Source: JAICIG01 sp035532215 (GTDB taxonomy: Bacteria; Planctomycetota; Planctomycetia; Pirellulales; JAICIG01). From it: DNA of 43,077 bases. Under the pieces are notes generated by a model, which saw only the letters and a list, made by a program, of their open reading frames with translations, was not told the DNA's origin and made no database searches. This document shows, piece by piece, positions 41,425 to 43,077 of the stretch (the stretch's first letter is position 1; each line of letters starts with the position of its first letter). The translations under genes and the position numbers were made by a program. The DNA lies in the NCBI GenBank assembly GCA_035532215.1, contig DATKRK010000426.1:1-43077 (forward strand), given 5' to 3'.

Positions 41425-42966
41425 ATGAAATGCCCGCTGTTGCTACTCGCTGTGGCGAGTGTGATGTTGAGCGACGCCTCGGCGTCTGCCGCCGACGCGC
41501 GCCGACCGAATATTCTGTTCATCATCGCCGACGATCAATCGCCGTTCGACTTGAAGATCTACGAGCCGAAGTCGGCCTGTCAGACGCCGACGCTCGAGCG
41601 ACTGGCCGCCGAGGGAATGGTGTTCGACGCCGCGCACCACATGGGCGCCTTCATCGGCGCGGTCTGCACCCCTTCGCGACACATGGTGATGAGCGGGCGA
41701 ACCGTCTGGCATTTGCCGATCGGCCCGGGCGCCAAGAGCCATTGCCCGCCGCATCTGGAAGCAGGCACGATGGCCGCGGTGTTCAATCGGGCCGGCTATG
41801 CCACGATGCGCACCTGCAAGATCGGCAACAGCTATGAAGGGGCGAACAAGCAATTTACCGTGCGCAGAGACGCGACCAAGCGCGGCGGCAACGACGCCGA
41901 AGGCAGCGCGTGGCACGGCCAGCAGGTGCTCGACTATCTGAACGAGCGCGAGGCCAGCCAAGACGCCCGGCCGTTTTTGATTTACTTCGGTTTCTCTCAC
42001 CCGCACGATACGCGCGACGGCAAGTCGGAATTGCTGGCCAAGTACGGTGCGGTGAATCATACCGACAAGCACTCGCTTCCGCCGGCCAACCCGAAGCAGC
42101 CGCCCGTGCCGGCGAACTATCTGCCGGCCCACCCGTTCCATCACGGCCATCCGAACCTGCGCGACGAGGTGGACGTGAGCGGCGTCTGGAAAAACCGCGA
42201 CGAGCGGACGATCCGCAACGAACAAGGCCGCGAGTTTGCGTGCAGCGAGAACATCGATATTCAGATCGGCCGCGTGCTCGACAAGCTCGAAGCGATGGGC
42301 GAATTGGACAACACCTATATTTTCTACACGGCCGATCACGGCATCGCGATCGGCCGCCACGGCTTGCAGGGCAAGCAGAACCTGTACGAACACACCTGGC
42401 GCGTGCCGTTCATCGTCAAGGGGCCTGGCATCAAGCCCGGCTCGCGCGTGAAGGGAAACATCTACCTGCTCGACGTGCTGGCCACCTTGTGCGATCTGAC
42501 CGGCGTGCCGGCGCCGGAATCGAACGAGGGCCTCAGCTTCAAGCCGGTGCTGGAAGGCCAGCGGCAGACCATGCGCGACGTGTTGTACTGCGTCTACAAT
42601 GGCGGCACGAAGCCCGGCATGCGCGCGGTGAAGCAAGGCGACTGGAAGCTGATCAAGTACGACGTGCTCGACGGCCAGGTCCGCGAGACGCAATTGTTCA
42701 ATCTGGCCGAGAACCCCTACGAGTTCCTCGACGAGCATCACGATCCCAAGGTGGTCGCCCTCAGCGGGCAAACGCCGGCCAAGCAGCAGCGGAATCTGGC
42801 CGGCGACCCGCGCTACGCCGAAAAGCTGGCGGAGATGGAGGCTTTGCTGCTGGCCGAAATGCGGCGACTGGATGATCCTTACCGCCTGTGGAATCAACCC
42901 GCGGACGATCTTCCCCCGCCCGCCGATGCAACGCCGAACAAGCCGCATGGCGAGTTCCTTCGGTAA
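41425..42966 (+). CDS. Secreted sulfatase 2 (FGly type)
   Basis: A 513-residue sulfatase. The signal peptide is about residues 1-22; ADDQSP has Asp36-Asp37 for metal. The formylglycine motif is Cys81-Thr-Pro-Ser-Arg. The metal site continues in FYTADHGIAIGRHGLQGKQN. The ATG at 41425 has AGGA 9 bases upstream and gives a clean signal peptide; a TTG at 41395 that overlaps the stop of sulfatase 1 would add ten residues before it. The insert of about 100 residues between the FGly motif and the last metal site (AHPFHHGHPNLRDEVDVSGVW) resembles heparan or chondroitin-type sulfatases. With sulfatase 1 it probably acts on two linkages of the same sulfated polysaccharide. Confidence 0.92.
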   Translation: MKCPLLLLAVASVMLSDASASAADARRPNILFIIADDQSPFDLKIYEPKSACQTPTLERLAAEGMVFDAAHHMGAFIGAVCTPSRHMVMSGRTVWHLPIGPGAKSHCPPHLEAGTMAAVFNRAGYATMRTCKIGNSYEGANKQFTVRRDATKRGGNDAEGSAWHGQQVLDYLNEREASQDARPFLIYFGFSHPHDTRDGKSELLAKYGAVNHTDKHSLPPANPKQPPVPANYLPAHPFHHGHPNLRDEVDVSGVWKNRDERTIRNEQGREFACSENIDIQIGRVLDKLEAMGELDNTYIFYTADHGIAIGRHGLQGKQNLYEHTWRVPFIVKGPGIKPGSRVKGNIYLLDVLATLCDLTGVPAPESNEGLSFKPVLEGQRQTMRDVLYCVYNGGTKPGMRAVKQGDWKLIKYDVLDGQVRETQLFNLAENPYEFLDEHHDPKVVALSGQTPAKQQRNLAGDPRYAEKLAEMEALLLAEMRRLDDPYRLWNQPADDLPPPADATPNKPHGEFLR

Positions 42967-43077
42967 GGCGCAACGCCCTCAGGGGCGAAACTCCTGGCGA
43001 CGTCGTGTCTTTGATCTTGGACGCCCCTCGCCGATTTGCACGAGGCGCGTGGCCAACGAAACGCGAGTTCGATGATA

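Overview
The window is high-GC bacterial DNA from a planctomycete, most likely of the Pirellulales/Lacipirellula type. This rests on gene content: a DUF1559 pseudopilin-like protein, planctomycete cytochromes of the PSCyt1/PSCyt2/PSD1 and DUF1587/1595/1592/1588/1585 types with their DUF1501 and DUF1552 partners, a DUF1080 protein, FG-GAP and TPR proteins, two FGly sulfatases and dispersed hairpin repeats. No rRNA, tRNA, CRISPR array, phage module or recognisable transposase gene was seen.

Layout. 1-411 has no convincing gene. 412-1874 (+) encodes a DUF1559 protein and a small HEAT-repeat protein. 1875-2489 is a repeat field followed by a TATAAT promoter. 2490-8465 (+) begins with a MoxR-type AAA+ ATPase and ends with a vWA protein, the usual partner. 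Between them lie a small membrane protein, two paralogous addiction-module antitoxin-like genes flanking an AF2212-like antitoxin gene, an inverted-repeat element, a frameshifted third antitoxin copy, and a lower-GC gene for a caspase/CHAT-like protein. 8615-10101 (-) holds a tRNA-binding-domain protein and a dihydroorotate-dehydrogenase-like protein. 10386-11930 (+) is a PHP-domain protein with the start of a PhoD phosphatase fused in front.

11935-26452 (-) is a long run of same-strand genes. In transcription order these are a sugar-phosphate isomerase-like TIM barrel, DUF1501, a GntR/FCD regulator with a palindromic operator in its own promoter, a PSD1 cytochrome that overlaps the regulator, a second DUF1501, FG-GAP, TPR, DUF1080, a GT39 membrane glycosyltransferase and a GT2 glycosyltransferase. 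The regulator and its operator suggest that the cytochrome/DUF1501 module responds to a small carbon-source metabolite. 26556-27600 is a lower-GC patch with a hypothetical gene and a nested inverted-repeat element. 27752-30371 (-) encodes glycyl-tRNA synthetase and a ComB-family phosphatase.

30632-37958 (+) encodes a UbiD-fold protein that appears to lack its catalytic residues, a 1449-residue DUF1592-type cytochrome carrying an eleven-copy 18-bp in-frame minisatellite, and its DUF1552 partner. 38001-39710 (-) is formate-tetrahydrofolate ligase. 39920-42966 (+) is a pair of secreted sulfatases. Together the secreted cytochromes, DUF1501/1552 proteins, DUF1080 protein and sulfatases fit planctomycete degradation of complex, probably sulfated, polysaccharides.

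The best candidates for new biology are the antitoxin/caspase-like island inside the MoxR-vWA locus, the self-regulating GntR-PSD1 unit, the PhoD-PHP chimera, the UbiD pseudoenzyme and the minisatellite. All alignments, composition statements and family assignments were made by eye; no search was run.
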